This document shows, piece after piece, positions 54,229-63,806 of a stretch of DNA of 64,000 nucleotides; within the stretch, counting starts at the first letter, position 1; each line of letters opens with the position of its first letter. The notes beneath the pieces were generated by a model, which was given only the letters and a program-made list of their open reading frames with translations, made no database searches and was not told the origin of the DNA. The DNA is from CAWGGS01 sp046705065 (GTDB taxonomy: Bacteria; Desulfobacterota; Desulfobulbia; Desulfobulbales; Desulfocapsaceae). The stretch is taken from contig JBJKQT010000077.1 of NCBI GenBank assembly GCA_046705065.1, positions 1 through 64,000 of the forward strand. The letters are read 5' to 3'. The translations under genes and the position numbers were made by a program.

Positions 54229-55589
54229 CATCTTTTCACCAGACACGACGCCCATTGTGGTGTTCCTTCTGCATGCACATGGGTATAAAGAGCCAGGACA
54301 TTGTTTTTGGTAAGCCCGTCCCGTCCGTCCATAAATCCTTTGCCCCTTTTCATTTTCAGTGCCAGTTCCCCGGGTTTCCCTTCCCACTCCAATATCATGG
54401 AATAGCGGAATTCGTGGCCTTTAATTTCAAGTCCCAGATCATAGAACGGATTGGGACAGTCCACCGTGAAAATCGAGTAACCGTGAGCCTGTGGCTTCTC
54501 CGACATGCCGAAACGGATCGGAAAAACTCCGCACAGAGGATACTCGCTCCCATCGACGATGATCGAGGAGCCGAGATAGATAAGTCCACCACACTCGGCG
54601 TAGATCGGCACCCCATCGCCCGCCGCCTCCTTGATGGATCTGCGAAATCCTGCATTGTCAGCCAGCCTGCGGGCCGACGTCTCGGGAAAACCTCCGCCGA
54701 TATAGAGCCCGTCCAAATCCGGAAGGGTCTCGTCCTCAAGGGCGTTTACGGGAACGATTTCGGCCCCCTCCTTCTCCAAAGCCTCCAGGTTCTCCGGATA
54801 ATAAAATTGGAATGCCGCATCCTGCAACACTCCAATTCGAACCTTGGTGTCCGATGGCCGGAGATCTCCAACCTCCAGTTCAGCTCCTTTATCAAACGTG
54901 ACGGGACCGGCAATTGTAAGAATTCGATCCAGATCACAGTTTGCCGCAACGGTTTCGGCAAGAAGCGACAGGGCCTGGTTGGTCCCTGAGTATTCTTGGT
55001 GCGGGATCATCCCTAAATGACGCATCGGAAAAATGTCCTTGTGCAAGCGGGGAAAAGTTCCCAGAACCGGAAGTCCGGTATCTTGTTCCACTGCCTGAAC
55101 GACGATTTTTCGTTGCCGTTCCGTGGCGATTTGATTCAAAATCACGCCACGAATCTCGACACGCGGATCAAGCTTCATGCAACCGAGAACCATTGCGGAG
55201 ACGGTGCGGGTCGTCTTGGTGCAGTTGACGACTAACAGGACAGGCAGCTTCAATAGAAGAGAAAGCTCCGCCGTGGAGTATCCCCCTGCAGCATCGACTC
55301 CGTCATAAATGCCGCGATTGCCCTCAACCACTGCCAGATCGGCCCCGCAGGAACGCTTCAAGAACGATTTGCAAATCGCCTCTTCGCTCATCAGATAGGG
55401 ATCAAGATTATAGCAGTTTTTTTTTGCTGCCAGTTTCATCCATCCGGCATCGATATAATCCGGCCCTTTTTTAAAGGGGACCACAGACAAACCCCGATGT
55501 GCCAGTGCGGCAATCAATCCCACCGTCACCACGCTCTTTCCGGAGCCGCCCGACATCCCTGCTATTACAAGTCCTTGTGTTTGCTTCAT
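54204..55589 (-). CDS. cobyrinate a,c-diamide synthase family (CobB or DsrN)
   Basis: A 461-residue CobB/CbiA-family glutamine amidotransferase. The N-terminal DTB-synthase-like P-loop is GMSGGSGKS (11-19), the signature VEGNRGIYDGVD follows near residue 88, and the C-terminal glutaminase has its nucleophile Cys333 in IYAECGGLIY. The family amidates cobyrinate (cobalamin), Ni-sirohydrochlorin or, as DsrN, sirohaem in sulfate reducers. The NRGIYDG form of the loop resembles DsrN and CfbB more than classical CobB. The neighbours do not decide. It converges with the small Cys protein gene. Confidence 0.8.
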   Translation of the reverse strand: MKQTQGLVIAGMSGGSGKSVVTVGLIAALAHRGLSVVPFKKGPDYIDAGWMKLAAKKNCYNLDPYLMSEEAICKSFLKRSCGADLAVVEGNRGIYDGVDAAGGYSTAELSLLLKLPVLLVVNCTKTTRTVSAMVLGCMKLDPRVEIRGVILNQIATERQRKIVVQAVEQDTGLPVLGTFPRLHKDIFPMRHLGMIPHQEYSGTNQALSLLAETVAANCDLDRILTIAGPVTFDKGAELEVGDLRPSDTKVRIGVLQDAAFQFYYPENLEALEKEGAEIVPVNALEDETLPDLDGLYIGGGFPETSARRLADNAGFRRSIKEAAGDGVPIYAECGGLIYLGSSIIVDGSEYPLCGVFPIRFGMSEKPQAHGYSIFTVDCPNPFYDLGLEIKGHEFRYSMILEWEGKPGELALKMKRGKGFMDGRDGLTKNNVLALYTHVHAEGTPQWASCLVKRCRMRRDKT

Positions 55590-55628
55590 TTTAATTCGAT
55601 AGATAGTCCCAGTACTGCAATCAAACCG

Positions 55629-56303
55629 TCAGTGTTCCTGTTTTCCGTAGGCTCCCCAGGCCGTTTCATAAATCTCGTTGAGGTTCCGCTCCAGTTGCAG
55701 CCGGTAGTCTTCTATGCCCTCCGCTTTCATGTTACCCGGCACGAACACAGGTTTCCCGTAGAAAAAATCGATCCGGGAAAAAGGTTTCGGGATCACCATC
55801 CGGTCCCAGGACCGAATGGCCCAATAGCGCGACGCGGACCAGGTCATGGGCAAAATCGGCGATCCTGTTTTCGAGGCTAAAAGGATCGCTCCGGGCTGAA
55901 CTTTCAGTGCCGGCCCCTGTGAGCCGTCGGCCACAAGCGCCACGTGCCGCCCCTCGCTAAGATGCCTCATCAGCTCTTTCATGGCCTGCAGCCCTCTTCT
56001 GTTGCGGGAACCACGCACAGAGGCAAAGCCGAACCTTGCCGCCAGTCTGGCGATATACTCGCCGTCCCTGCTGGCGCTAACCATCACCACGGCCGATTCA
56101 CGCCGCAGATGATGGAAGGTATAAAGAATGGCATAATGCCAGAAGGTGACGATCACCGGATGATCGTGCTCTCCGCACTGTTTCCGGTTGTCCGTGCCAT
56201 GTTCACCGATCCGGCAGGTCAGAAACCAGCCCCTGATCAACCAGGAGATGAGCCGGGGAACCACTGCCAGCGTAAATTTATGAACAAGTCCCCCCTCCTT
56301 CAT
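55629..56303 (-). CDS. DUF374 lysophospholipid acyltransferase
   Basis: A 224-residue membrane-associated acyltransferase of the DUF374 family (relative of LpxL-type enzymes). The acyltransferase motifs occur as TFWHYAILYTFHHL (catalytic His region), SASRDGEYIARL, SVRGSRNRRGL and ADGSQGPALKVQPGA. Such proteins acylate lipid A or phospholipids. The ATG overlaps the uvrB stop by four bases, which fixes the start although the frame stays open into uvrB. It is co-transcribed with uvrB. Confidence 0.85.
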   Translation of the reverse strand: MKEGGLVHKFTLAVVPRLISWLIRGWFLTCRIGEHGTDNRKQCGEHDHPVIVTFWHYAILYTFHHLRRESAVVMVSASRDGEYIARLAARFGFASVRGSRNRRGLQAMKELMRHLSEGRHVALVADGSQGPALKVQPGAILLASKTGSPILPMTWSASRYWAIRSWDRMVIPKPFSRIDFFYGKPVFVPGNMKAEGIEDYRLQLERNLNEIYETAWGAYGKQEH

Positions 56304-58318
56304 CCGATCTCGATCTCCAGCATCCGCAAACTCTTTATCCTGTCTCGCAATCGGGCCGCCTCTTCGAAAGCAAGCTCCTTGGCGGCACGATGCATCTCTT
56401 GTTCCAGCCGTTTGATCTCTTTTTCCAGGTCCTTGACCGAACCGTAAAAGGCCTCCGTCTCCGCCGCCTTCAGGACCTGACCCGGTTCGTCCACCAGGTA
56501 GCCTGCATTTTTCAGGTGTTGATTCAGCGAATCCTTGATTTCGGAACGGACCGTCTGCGGGGTGATTCCATGATCCAGGTTGAATGCCGCCTGAATGGCC
56601 CTCCGGCGTTCCGTCTCGTCGATGGTGCGCTGCATGGATCCGGTGACCTCGTCGGCATACATTATCACCATGCCGTCGGCGTTTCTCGCCGCCCTGCCGC
56701 AAGTCTGGATGAGCGATCTGTCCGAACGCAGAAAACCCTCCTTATCGGCATCGAGGATTGCAACCAAAGAGACCTCCGGAATATCCAGGCCTTCCCTCAG
56801 CAAGTTGATGCCGATCAAGACCTGAAATTCGCCGTTTCGAAGATCGCGGATCAACTCCACCCTCTCCAGAGTTTTAATGTCCGAGTGCAGGTACCGGACC
56901 TTTACACCCAGCTTCTCATAATATTCGGTGAGGTCTTCCGCCATCCGCTTGGTCAAGGTCGTGACCAGCACGGCCTCGTTTTTCTCTGCCCGAATCCGGA
57001 TTTCCTCGAGCAAATCATCTACCTGGCTGACGGCAGGCCGTACTTCGATGCGTGGATCCATCAACCCTGTCGGCCGGATGATCTGATCCACAACCCGCCC
57101 TTGGGCCTGCTCCAATTCATAGGGTCCCGGGGTCGCCGAAACAAAGATGACCTGATTGATCCGGCTGCAGAATTCATCGAATCGAAGCGGCCTGTTGTCC
57201 AGCGCCGAAGGCAGGCGAAAGCCGAAATCAACAAGGGTCTGTTTCCGGGATCTGTCGCCGTTGTACATCCCGTTGAGCTGCGGCACGCCGATATGGGATT
57301 CGTCAATGAAGAGCAGATAGTCTTCGGGAAAATAATCCAGCAGGTTCGGCGGCGGAGCCCCGGCCGGTTTGCCGGTGAGATGGCGGCTGTAATTCTCAAT
57401 ACCGTTACAGTACCCCAGCTCCTGTATCATCTCCAGGTCGAACATGGTGCGCTGCTCAAGTCTTTGAGCCTCCACCAACCGGTTCTCCCCATGGAAGGTG
57501 TCAAGCCTGTCTTTCAACTCGGTCTTGATGGTTTCCATGGCGGTTTGCAGCCGCTCTTTTGATGTGACGAAGTGGCTGCCCGGAAAAACCGTGTATTCAT
57601 CCAACCGCTCGATGGAAGCTCCACGCAGCGGATCGATGACCAGGATTGACTCGATGGTGTCACCGAAAAATTCGACTCTGATTGCTCTGTCCTCCTCGTG
57701 GACGGGGAAGATATCGATCACATCCCCCCTGACACGGAACGTGCCTCGGTGAAACGAGATGTCATTGCGTTCGTAGAGCATAAAGACCAGACGGCGTTGC
57801 ACATCCTCGGGCGGATAATCGACCCCTTTGTTCAGGAACAGATGCATGTTTTTATACTCGTCGGGAGAGCCCAGGCCATAGATGCAGGAAACCGAGGCGA
57901 CGATGAGCACGTCCTTTCTGGTCAAAAGGGAGCGGGTTGCCGAATGACGCATTTTATCGATGGCGTCGTTGATGGACGAATCCTTTTCGATATAGGTGTC
58001 GGACTGCGGGATATAGGCCTCCGGTTGGTAATAATCGTAATAAGAGACGAAGTATTCGACGGCATTATGCGGAAACAGTTCCCTGAATTCGGCAAAAAGC
58101 TGAGCGGCCAGGGTCTTGTTCGGCGCGATGACGAGGGCCGGCCGTTGGAGTTTTTCGACCACCCCCGCCATGGTAAAGGTCTTGCCGGAACCCGTGACCC
58201 CCAAAAGGACCTGGCTTTTTACGCCCTCCTCCACCCCTTTTGCCAGTCTGTCGATGGCATCGGGTTGGTCTCCTGCGGGTGCAAACGGGGCGACGAGTTG
58301 AAAATGCTGGTCAGTCAT
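56300..58318 (-). CDS. uvrB: excinuclease ABC subunit B
   Basis: The damage-verifying helicase-like subunit of nucleotide excision repair, 672 residues and full length. Walker A is GVTGSGKT (40-47), the DNA-clamping beta-hairpin has YYDYYQPEAYIP, the DEAD-like box is FIDESHIG, and the C-terminal UVR motif (IKRLEQEMHRAAKELAFEEA) that contacts UvrC is complete. It is followed by the DUF374 gene with a 4-base overlap. Confidence 0.97.
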   Translation of the reverse strand: MTDQHFQLVAPFAPAGDQPDAIDRLAKGVEEGVKSQVLLGVTGSGKTFTMAGVVEKLQRPALVIAPNKTLAAQLFAEFRELFPHNAVEYFVSYYDYYQPEAYIPQSDTYIEKDSSINDAIDKMRHSATRSLLTRKDVLIVASVSCIYGLGSPDEYKNMHLFLNKGVDYPPEDVQRRLVFMLYERNDISFHRGTFRVRGDVIDIFPVHEEDRAIRVEFFGDTIESILVIDPLRGASIERLDEYTVFPGSHFVTSKERLQTAMETIKTELKDRLDTFHGENRLVEAQRLEQRTMFDLEMIQELGYCNGIENYSRHLTGKPAGAPPPNLLDYFPEDYLLFIDESHIGVPQLNGMYNGDRSRKQTLVDFGFRLPSALDNRPLRFDEFCSRINQVIFVSATPGPYELEQAQGRVVDQIIRPTGLMDPRIEVRPAVSQVDDLLEEIRIRAEKNEAVLVTTLTKRMAEDLTEYYEKLGVKVRYLHSDIKTLERVELIRDLRNGEFQVLIGINLLREGLDIPEVSLVAILDADKEGFLRSDRSLIQTCGRAARNADGMVIMYADEVTGSMQRTIDETERRRAIQAAFNLDHGITPQTVRSEIKDSLNQHLKNAGYLVDEPGQVLKAAETEAFYGSVKDLEKEIKRLEQEMHRAAKELAFEEAARLRDRIKSLRMLEIEIG

Positions 58319-58419
58319 GCTTTATTAGGATGGTTAAATGCCTCTGCAACGTTTCGCTAAGATTAGCAGGAATACCGATTTTTTACACTCCAATTTCCGT
58401 ACAGATCCCGAGAAAGTTA

Positions 58420-59883
58420 TCAGGAACACCGGTCATCCCGTATCTCAGGCCCACGGTAATGGAAGAGCAACCTCAAGGCTCTCTTCACCTTTTCCGAAAA
58501 CAGCTTTTCAGCATAGATGGAACCGATCACCCTCTTGTTGATTTCAGAGAGGGTCGGATACGGATGAACGGCTCCGGCTATGGTGGACAGGCCCACTCTG
58601 CCGTTAAAAATCGCTACCCATTCCGATAAGAGTTCGCCGGCATGAGGCCCGAGTATCTGCAAACCGAGAGGTTTTCCTTTGTCTCCCATCAAAAGCTTGA
58701 TCCGGCCAACCTCCTCGTTTTCCGCAAGGGCCCGGTCATTGGCGGCAAACTCTTCCGTCCAGACCTTGTGGGATAGATTAGCTGCCGCTGCCGTCTTTTC
58801 ATTCATTCCGATGCAGGCAAGTTCCGGGCCCGTATAGGTACACCATGGCATCGTACGGTAATCGGCTTTGCGCGGAAGGCGTAATACGGCGTTGCTGAGC
58901 ACAATGGAGCCCTCATATCCGGCTGCATGCGTGAACTGAAATCCTCCTGTCACATCCCCGGCTGCAAAGATATGCTTCTGACCGGTCCGCAGCCTCGAAT
59001 CAACAACTATTCCCTTGACCGAACAGGAGATCCCCAATGTTTCCAGGCCAAGTCCCTGGATATTTGCCGAGCGCCCCAGCGCAACCAGGATTTCAGCACC
59101 GCTCACAACAAGGCTTTTGCCCTCTGCCGTTTCAATGACAACCTCTTTGGTACTTCCCGTATCCCGTGCCTTGACAAGCCTGCATCCGAGATGAAAAACC
59201 ACGCCCTCGCTTTCCAGAACATGCATCAGGATATCGGACATATCCTTGTCTTCTTTGCTGAGAATCTGTCCGCTTCTTTGCAGGACCGTGACTTTTGAAC
59301 CGAGACGATTGAAGGCCTGGGCCATTTCGATGGCGATGGGGCCGGCCCCTAAGACGATGAGCGATTGAGGCAGCCGCTTAAGCGAAAAAATCTCCCGGTT
59401 TGTCAGGTATGAGAGCGTGTCAAGACCCGGCAGAGGAGGAATCGCAGGAGATGAGCCGGTTGCGATAAGCCACTTTGCAGCATTTATTTTCCTGCCGCCA
59501 CAGGAGACCATGTGTTCATCGCTGAATGCAGGCGATCCTTGAAGAACAGTGACTCCAAGCTTTTCAAAGCGCTCGTGCGAATCGTGCTCCTGAATTTTGG
59601 CTATTACCTTGCCGATCCTCCCGGCGACCTTGGCAAAATCGACCTCTCCCGCCGTTGCCTGCGGGAGACCGAACCTCTCCGCCTGTTTCAGCAGATGATA
59701 GACATGGGCGGTTTTGATCAGCGTTTTGCTGGGGACGCATCCATAATGCAGACAATCGCCCCCCAACACCTCTTCTTTTTCGATCAACAACGTCCTTGCC
59801 CCGAGCTGGGCGGCGCCCGATGCGGCTGTAAGCCCGGCGGCCCCGCCGCCGATGACGGCGAGATCGTAGTCAAATCGAGCCAT
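58420..59883 (-). CDS. FAD disulfide oxidoreductase (MerA/Lpd-like)
   Basis: A 487-residue class I pyridine nucleotide-disulfide oxidoreductase. The FAD fold is DLAVIGGGAAGLTAA, the redox disulfide is Cys44-Cys49 in GGDCLHYGCVPSKT, and the C-terminal dimer motif HPYPTLSE includes the active-site His/Glu pair. The N-terminal HMA domain and C-terminal Cys pair of mercuric reductase are absent, so it is closer to the unassigned merA-like branch. The frame opens at 59940, but the ATG at 59883 with GGAGG is used. It lies 23 bases after a ferredoxin gene on the same strand. Confidence 0.9.
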   Translation of the reverse strand: MARFDYDLAVIGGGAAGLTAASGAAQLGARTLLIEKEEVLGGDCLHYGCVPSKTLIKTAHVYHLLKQAERFGLPQATAGEVDFAKVAGRIGKVIAKIQEHDSHERFEKLGVTVLQGSPAFSDEHMVSCGGRKINAAKWLIATGSSPAIPPLPGLDTLSYLTNREIFSLKRLPQSLIVLGAGPIAIEMAQAFNRLGSKVTVLQRSGQILSKEDKDMSDILMHVLESEGVVFHLGCRLVKARDTGSTKEVVIETAEGKSLVVSGAEILVALGRSANIQGLGLETLGISCSVKGIVVDSRLRTGQKHIFAAGDVTGGFQFTHAAGYEGSIVLSNAVLRLPRKADYRTMPWCTYTGPELACIGMNEKTAAAANLSHKVWTEEFAANDRALAENEEVGRIKLLMGDKGKPLGLQILGPHAGELLSEWVAIFNGRVGLSTIAGAVHPYPTLSEINKRVIGSIYAEKLFSEKVKRALRLLFHYRGPEIRDDRCS

Positions 59884-59906
59884 TTGTCCTCCGTCCGTCG
59901 ACTCTT

Positions 59907-60131
59907 TTATTCTTCCCAGGAAATACAGTCCTCCGGGCAATTTTTTATGGCCTCGTCCACGAGGTCCTCCGGATACCGTGGCAGCTCAATCACCTCAACA
60001 AGACCTGTTTCGGGATTGAATCGAAAAATTTCCGGAGCAACTTCAACACATCCTTCACAAAGATTGCAGCACCCCGGATCTATCACCGGATACCTTTTTT
60101 TTCTCTTTTTCCCACTTTTATCTTCCGTCAT
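59907..60131 (-). CDS. single-cluster 4Fe-4S ferredoxin
   Basis: A 74-residue ferredoxin with a lysine-rich N-terminus. One cluster is bound by CNLCEGC with the distal Cys of KNCPEDC; the extra CC is at PGCCNLC. The fold ends in SWEE. It would carry electrons for the adjacent disulfide oxidoreductase or another partner. The frame continues 54 codons upstream, but that stretch is unlike a ferredoxin, so the ATG at 60131 is taken as the start. Confidence 0.8.
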   Translation of the reverse strand: MTEDKSGKKRKKRYPVIDPGCCNLCEGCVEVAPEIFRFNPETGLVEVIELPRYPEDLVDEAIKNCPEDCISWEE

Positions 60132-60990
60132 ATATCCTGTCCCTCTTTTCAGTTTCTTTAAAGAAGGAAAAATTCCGGATTGTCTCTCACAGGAGCCTGC
60201 AAAAGTATCGGCATGGCTGTCGCAACCCCTTTCTTCGGCATGCTGTTTATTCAAAAAATGAAAAGTAAATGCCTTCCAACTAATGGTAAACATTTTACTT
60301 TGTATTGTCGCCTAAAATATCGGCCCGCATTTCTCATATACACTGTGTCAATTCGGAGGAAAGTTAAGAGATCAAACATATTTTGAGAAAACTTATCCAT
60401 TAGCAAATTTACACAGTGTTCACCAAAAGTGCCCTGAAAGAAATGCTCTTGGGGTATCAGTCCATGCGGCGCCATCTTCTTCAGTCGTTTGGCAGTGAAT
60501 AGAGATTACTATAGTCCATTGCCAAAAACTTCGAACCTGACGCCGCCTGAACTGATGAGAAATGCGGGCTAGCGACGTGACTCTCACGCTGCAGGTTGAC
60601 AAACAACGAGACTATAAATAATTTTCATTGTTCCAAGAGCTTTTTGCAAGATGAGGAATGTAGTTCAAAATCAAGGCATGCAAAAAATTCTACAACAGGC
60701 ATATTTTTGCTATTTCGAGGATAAAATCTTTAGCGTAACGGAGAGGTTGGGTCGACAATCGAGCCAGTGAGACTCCGGGAAGACCATGTTTCAAAAGGCT
60801 TTCATGATGGCTGGTCGTACGTTTCTCCTTGTAGACAAAGAAAGAGTTGCCGAAATGAAGAATACAGGTACAATTCAACACATATAATTTCTGTCATTTT
60901 CCGATCGCCAACCGGCACGGCTGGCTGGAGCAAGTATATAACAAACACATAACCAACTAAATTTTTATCATTATTTTGGAGGATGTATCA
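60132..60990. other. long intergenic region with repeat copy C
   Basis: 859 bases without a supported gene between the ferredoxin and the flavodiiron gene. It contains copy C of the dispersed repeat (60655-60742), a hairpin TTTGGCAGTG/CATTGCCAAA around 60489-60530, and many short open frames of no family I know. The last 50 bases should hold the promoter of the flavodiiron gene. Confidence 0.5.
60655..60742 (+). repeat. dispersed intergenic repeat, copy C
   Basis: TTCAAAATCAAGGCATGC, an A-rich stretch, TACAACAGGCATA, TATTTCGAGGATAAA and TAGCGTAACG align with copies A and B. It appears here about 18 kb from the other two. Confidence 0.6.
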
Positions 60991-62184
60991 TTGAACCCTA
61001 TTAAAGTAAAGGACAATATCTATTGGGTGGGAGTAATCGACTGGGACATACGTGACTTTCACGGCTATTCCACTAACCGGGGAACGACGTATAATGCGTT
61101 TTTGATCATTGATGAAAAAGTAACCTTGGTCGATACCGTCAAACACGAATTTAAAGAAGATTTCATAGCTCGGATCAAAGAGATTATCGATCCGGAAAAA
61201 ATCGACTATATCGTTGTCAATCATGTGGAAATGGATCACTCCGGCACGCTGCCCGAAATGGTGGATCTGATCAAACCTGAAAAGGTTATCTGCTCCAAAA
61301 TGGGACAGCAGGCTCTATTGCAGCACTTCCACCATGCGGACTGGCCCTATATGGTGGTAAATTCCGGCGACGAAATCAGCCTCGGCAAACACACTCTTTC
61401 CTTCCTGGAAACGCGGATGCTGCACTGGCCGGATTCCATGTTCACATATGTAAAAGAAGAGAAACTGCTCTTCTCCAGTGACGCCTTCGGCCAGCACCTG
61501 GCTACGAGCGAGCGTTTCGACGACGAAGTCGACCCGGCCGTTCTATTAGAAGAGCTGACAAAATATTACGCAAACATTCTGACGTTATACTCACCCAATG
61601 TCAGAAGGCTGCTGGCAAAGGTTGAAGAGATGGCCCTGCCCATCGACATGATCGCACCCGATCACGGCGTGATCTGGAGGACCAATCCGGCCAAGGCAAT
61701 CACTTCCTATGCAAAGTGGTGCCACAACGAGGGCGACGGCAACGCCCTGATCATTTACGACACCATGTGGCATTCAACGGAAATGATGGCCAATGCCATC
61801 GGCACGGGCCTGAAGGACGAAGGCATTACGTACCAGCTATTGAACCTCAGGTTCAACCATCGCAGCGACGTCATGCGGGAGGTTTTAAATGCCAGCGCCC
61901 TGATCCTGGGTTCGCCGACATTAAACAATGGTTTGCTGCCGAGAATGGCCGGTTTTCTCATGTATATGCGAGGCCTTAGACCGACAAATAAGATCGGTGC
62001 CGCCTTTGGTTCCTACGGTTGGTCGGGTGAGTCGATCAAGCTTTTGAACGAGGCCATGACCGATATGAAGCTCGATCTCATCGATGAAGGTTTCCGGGTA
62101 AAATACGTTCCGGAACAAGACGATCTTTCCCGTTGTGTCGAACTCGGCCATAAAATCGGCAAGGCGTTGAAAGAAAAGAAATAA
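60991..62184 (+). CDS. fprA: A-type flavodiiron protein (FprA)
   Basis: A 397-residue flavodiiron protein. The N-terminal metallo-beta-lactamase domain binds the di-iron centre with H78-x-E80-x-D82-H83 (HVEMDHSG), His in LHWPDSM and Asp in FSSDAFGQH; the C-terminal flavodoxin domain has IIYDTMWHST and GSPTLNNGLLP. It reduces O2 to water or NO to N2O, protecting anaerobes. GGAGG lies eight bases before the TTG at 60991, which is taken as the start. The conserved gene at 62234 follows. Confidence 0.93.
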   Translation: MNPIKVKDNIYWVGVIDWDIRDFHGYSTNRGTTYNAFLIIDEKVTLVDTVKHEFKEDFIARIKEIIDPEKIDYIVVNHVEMDHSGTLPEMVDLIKPEKVICSKMGQQALLQHFHHADWPYMVVNSGDEISLGKHTLSFLETRMLHWPDSMFTYVKEEKLLFSSDAFGQHLATSERFDDEVDPAVLLEELTKYYANILTLYSPNVRRLLAKVEEMALPIDMIAPDHGVIWRTNPAKAITSYAKWCHNEGDGNALIIYDTMWHSTEMMANAIGTGLKDEGITYQLLNLRFNHRSDVMREVLNASALILGSPTLNNGLLPRMAGFLMYMRGLRPTNKIGAAFGSYGWSGESIKLLNEAMTDMKLDLIDEGFRVKYVPEQDDLSRCVELGHKIGKALKEKK

Positions 62185-62233
62185 TAAAAAAGAATCTGGG
62201 CTCGGAGGATACTTCCGGGCCCACCCGGTCATT

Positions 62234-62716
62234 ATGAAACGAATCGCCCGCCACCTGATGCTTGTCGAAGGAGAGTCCCATGAGAGCTGCAGAAAGCAGG
62301 TGGAAAATTATTTTTCCCGAACCGAACTCGTCCGCTATGATCGGATAGAGATAGATGACAAGGGAAGTCTACCCGGCACCTTCCCCGACTTCAACAATCG
62401 CATCAACGAAGCCATTTCCAAGAACCGAAAAATCCTGGAAGGACTCATCAAAGATCTGGAAGGCGCAGGAGTCAAGACAACGTCCGACCTGCTTAAACTC
62501 AAGCAAGGCTACCCGAGTAAAGTCCTGCACATAGCGACCCATTTTCTCGACGGTTTCATCGGCACCGATTCCGTTTTCTACAATCTCGTCGACGACAGTC
62601 ATTGGCTGCCTGAGAAGACAAGACAGGCTATCTCCACGGTGCCTGGTACCTTCTGGCTTATTCCAGTGGATGGATTTTCGGAGACCCCCGAGAGGGCAGC
62701 CCTAATTCACATGTGA
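62234..62716 (+). CDS. conserved hypothetical protein, 160 residues
   Basis: A soluble 160-residue protein with a basic N-terminus (KRIARHLMLVEGESHESCRKQ), a central helical part and a C-terminal segment DSHWLPEKTRQAISTVPG. I know similar proteins only as hypotheticals in Desulfobacterota. It starts 49 bases after fprA on the same strand and could be co-transcribed. The start has GGTCATT and no strong ribosome site. Confidence 0.6.
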   Translation: MKRIARHLMLVEGESHESCRKQVENYFSRTELVRYDRIEIDDKGSLPGTFPDFNNRINEAISKNRKILEGLIKDLEGAGVKTTSDLLKLKQGYPSKVLHIATHFLDGFIGTDSVFYNLVDDSHWLPEKTRQAISTVPGTFWLIPVDGFSETPERAALIHM

Positions 62717-62826
62717 ATCCGGTAGCCAGTAACCAGCCGCCACCTCCATCTTTTTCATCTCAAACAAGTAGCCGGTCGGAAACCGGACGGCACTCTTGGT
62801 ATCTCCGTACACAACACGACATCACC

Positions 62827-63771
62827 CTACAATCTGCTGCGAAGCCCCAAATCCATGGGATGAGGATGCAGATAGTACTGGTTTTGAAGATATGCCTTTG
62901 GAAATTTTCGTATATAGTGATTGAGCAATGTGATGGGAACGATGAGCGGCACCTCTCCCTCGTGGTAGGCATCAATAAGCTCAAGAACCTCCTGCTTATC
63001 ATCAGCGGAAAGTTCCTTTTTGAAATATCCGAATACATGGAGCAGAACATTGCGGTGCTTTTTAACCGTCGTGCGCATGCGTAGCGCTTCGGCAAGACGG
63101 TGGCCATACATTTCATACGACTCGTCGACGTCATCCGGCAAATTGGCAATAAAACGCCCCATCCTGCGATAAATCTCCTGATTGCGCGCCAGCAGCAGAA
63201 GCTTGTGCCGGGTATGAAACTCGATTAGCGCTTTTCTACTGCGCTGCTGTTCCGAAACATCGCGAAAACGTCTCAAAACAAAAACATTCTCGACAAAATC
63301 CTCCCTCAGTCTTGCATCGTTGAGCCGTCCGTCTTCTTCAACCGGCAACAGAGGGAAATGACGGACAAACGCCTGTGCAAACACGCCGACACCTACTTTT
63401 CGGGCCATGCCTTGATCCGAATAGACCTTCACACGATACAACCCGCTGCTCGGTGAGTTTTTCTTAAAGATGAAACCGCACAGGTTCTCGGCCTCAAGCT
63501 GCCGAACTTTGTCCATCGCCCATGCCTGCATCCTTTCGGTATAATCAATTCCGGTTCTGCTGGTTACAAGCCGTGGCGCCCTTTCATCGCCCGTCAGACG
63601 CAAGGGTTCGCGGGGTATCGGCATCCCGCATTCCACTTCGGGACAAACCGGGACAAATTCCATATACCTGCCAAGAACATCCCTGATAAAATAATTTAAC
63701 TGGTGACCGCCGTCATACCGGACCTCCTCTCCCAGCAGGCAGGAGCTCACGCCGATTTTTATCTTTTCCAT
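62827..63771 (-). CDS. DUF523-DUF1722 protein
   Basis: A 314-residue fusion. The N-terminal DUF523 (TudS-like) domain has SSCLLGEEVRYDGGH with Cys11 and PVCPEVECGMP with Cys43 and Cys48; the third Cys of the desulfidase cluster, usually in a SPSCG motif, is Ser109 here (KKNSPSSG). The C-terminal DUF1722 domain is helical (EFHTRHKLLLLARNQEIYRR). DUF523 proteins of the TudS type desulfurate thiouracil with a [4Fe-5S] cluster; loss of a ligand makes that uncertain here. It adjoins an SDR/DUF2867 gene on the same strand. Confidence 0.82.
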   Translation of the reverse strand: MEKIKIGVSSCLLGEEVRYDGGHQLNYFIRDVLGRYMEFVPVCPEVECGMPIPREPLRLTGDERAPRLVTSRTGIDYTERMQAWAMDKVRQLEAENLCGFIFKKNSPSSGLYRVKVYSDQGMARKVGVGVFAQAFVRHFPLLPVEEDGRLNDARLREDFVENVFVLRRFRDVSEQQRSRKALIEFHTRHKLLLLARNQEIYRRMGRFIANLPDDVDESYEMYGHRLAEALRMRTTVKKHRNVLLHVFGYFKKELSADDKQEVLELIDAYHEGEVPLIVPITLLNHYIRKFPKAYLQNQYYLHPHPMDLGLRSRL

Positions 63772-63806
63772 TTTGGGTCCTTTTTGCCGAACTCCAATCG
63801 TTTATT

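Noticed and set aside
60560..60600. Hammerhead ribozyme (CTGATGA followed by GAAA)
   Set aside because: There is no helix II between CTGATGA and GAAA and no matching stems I or III.
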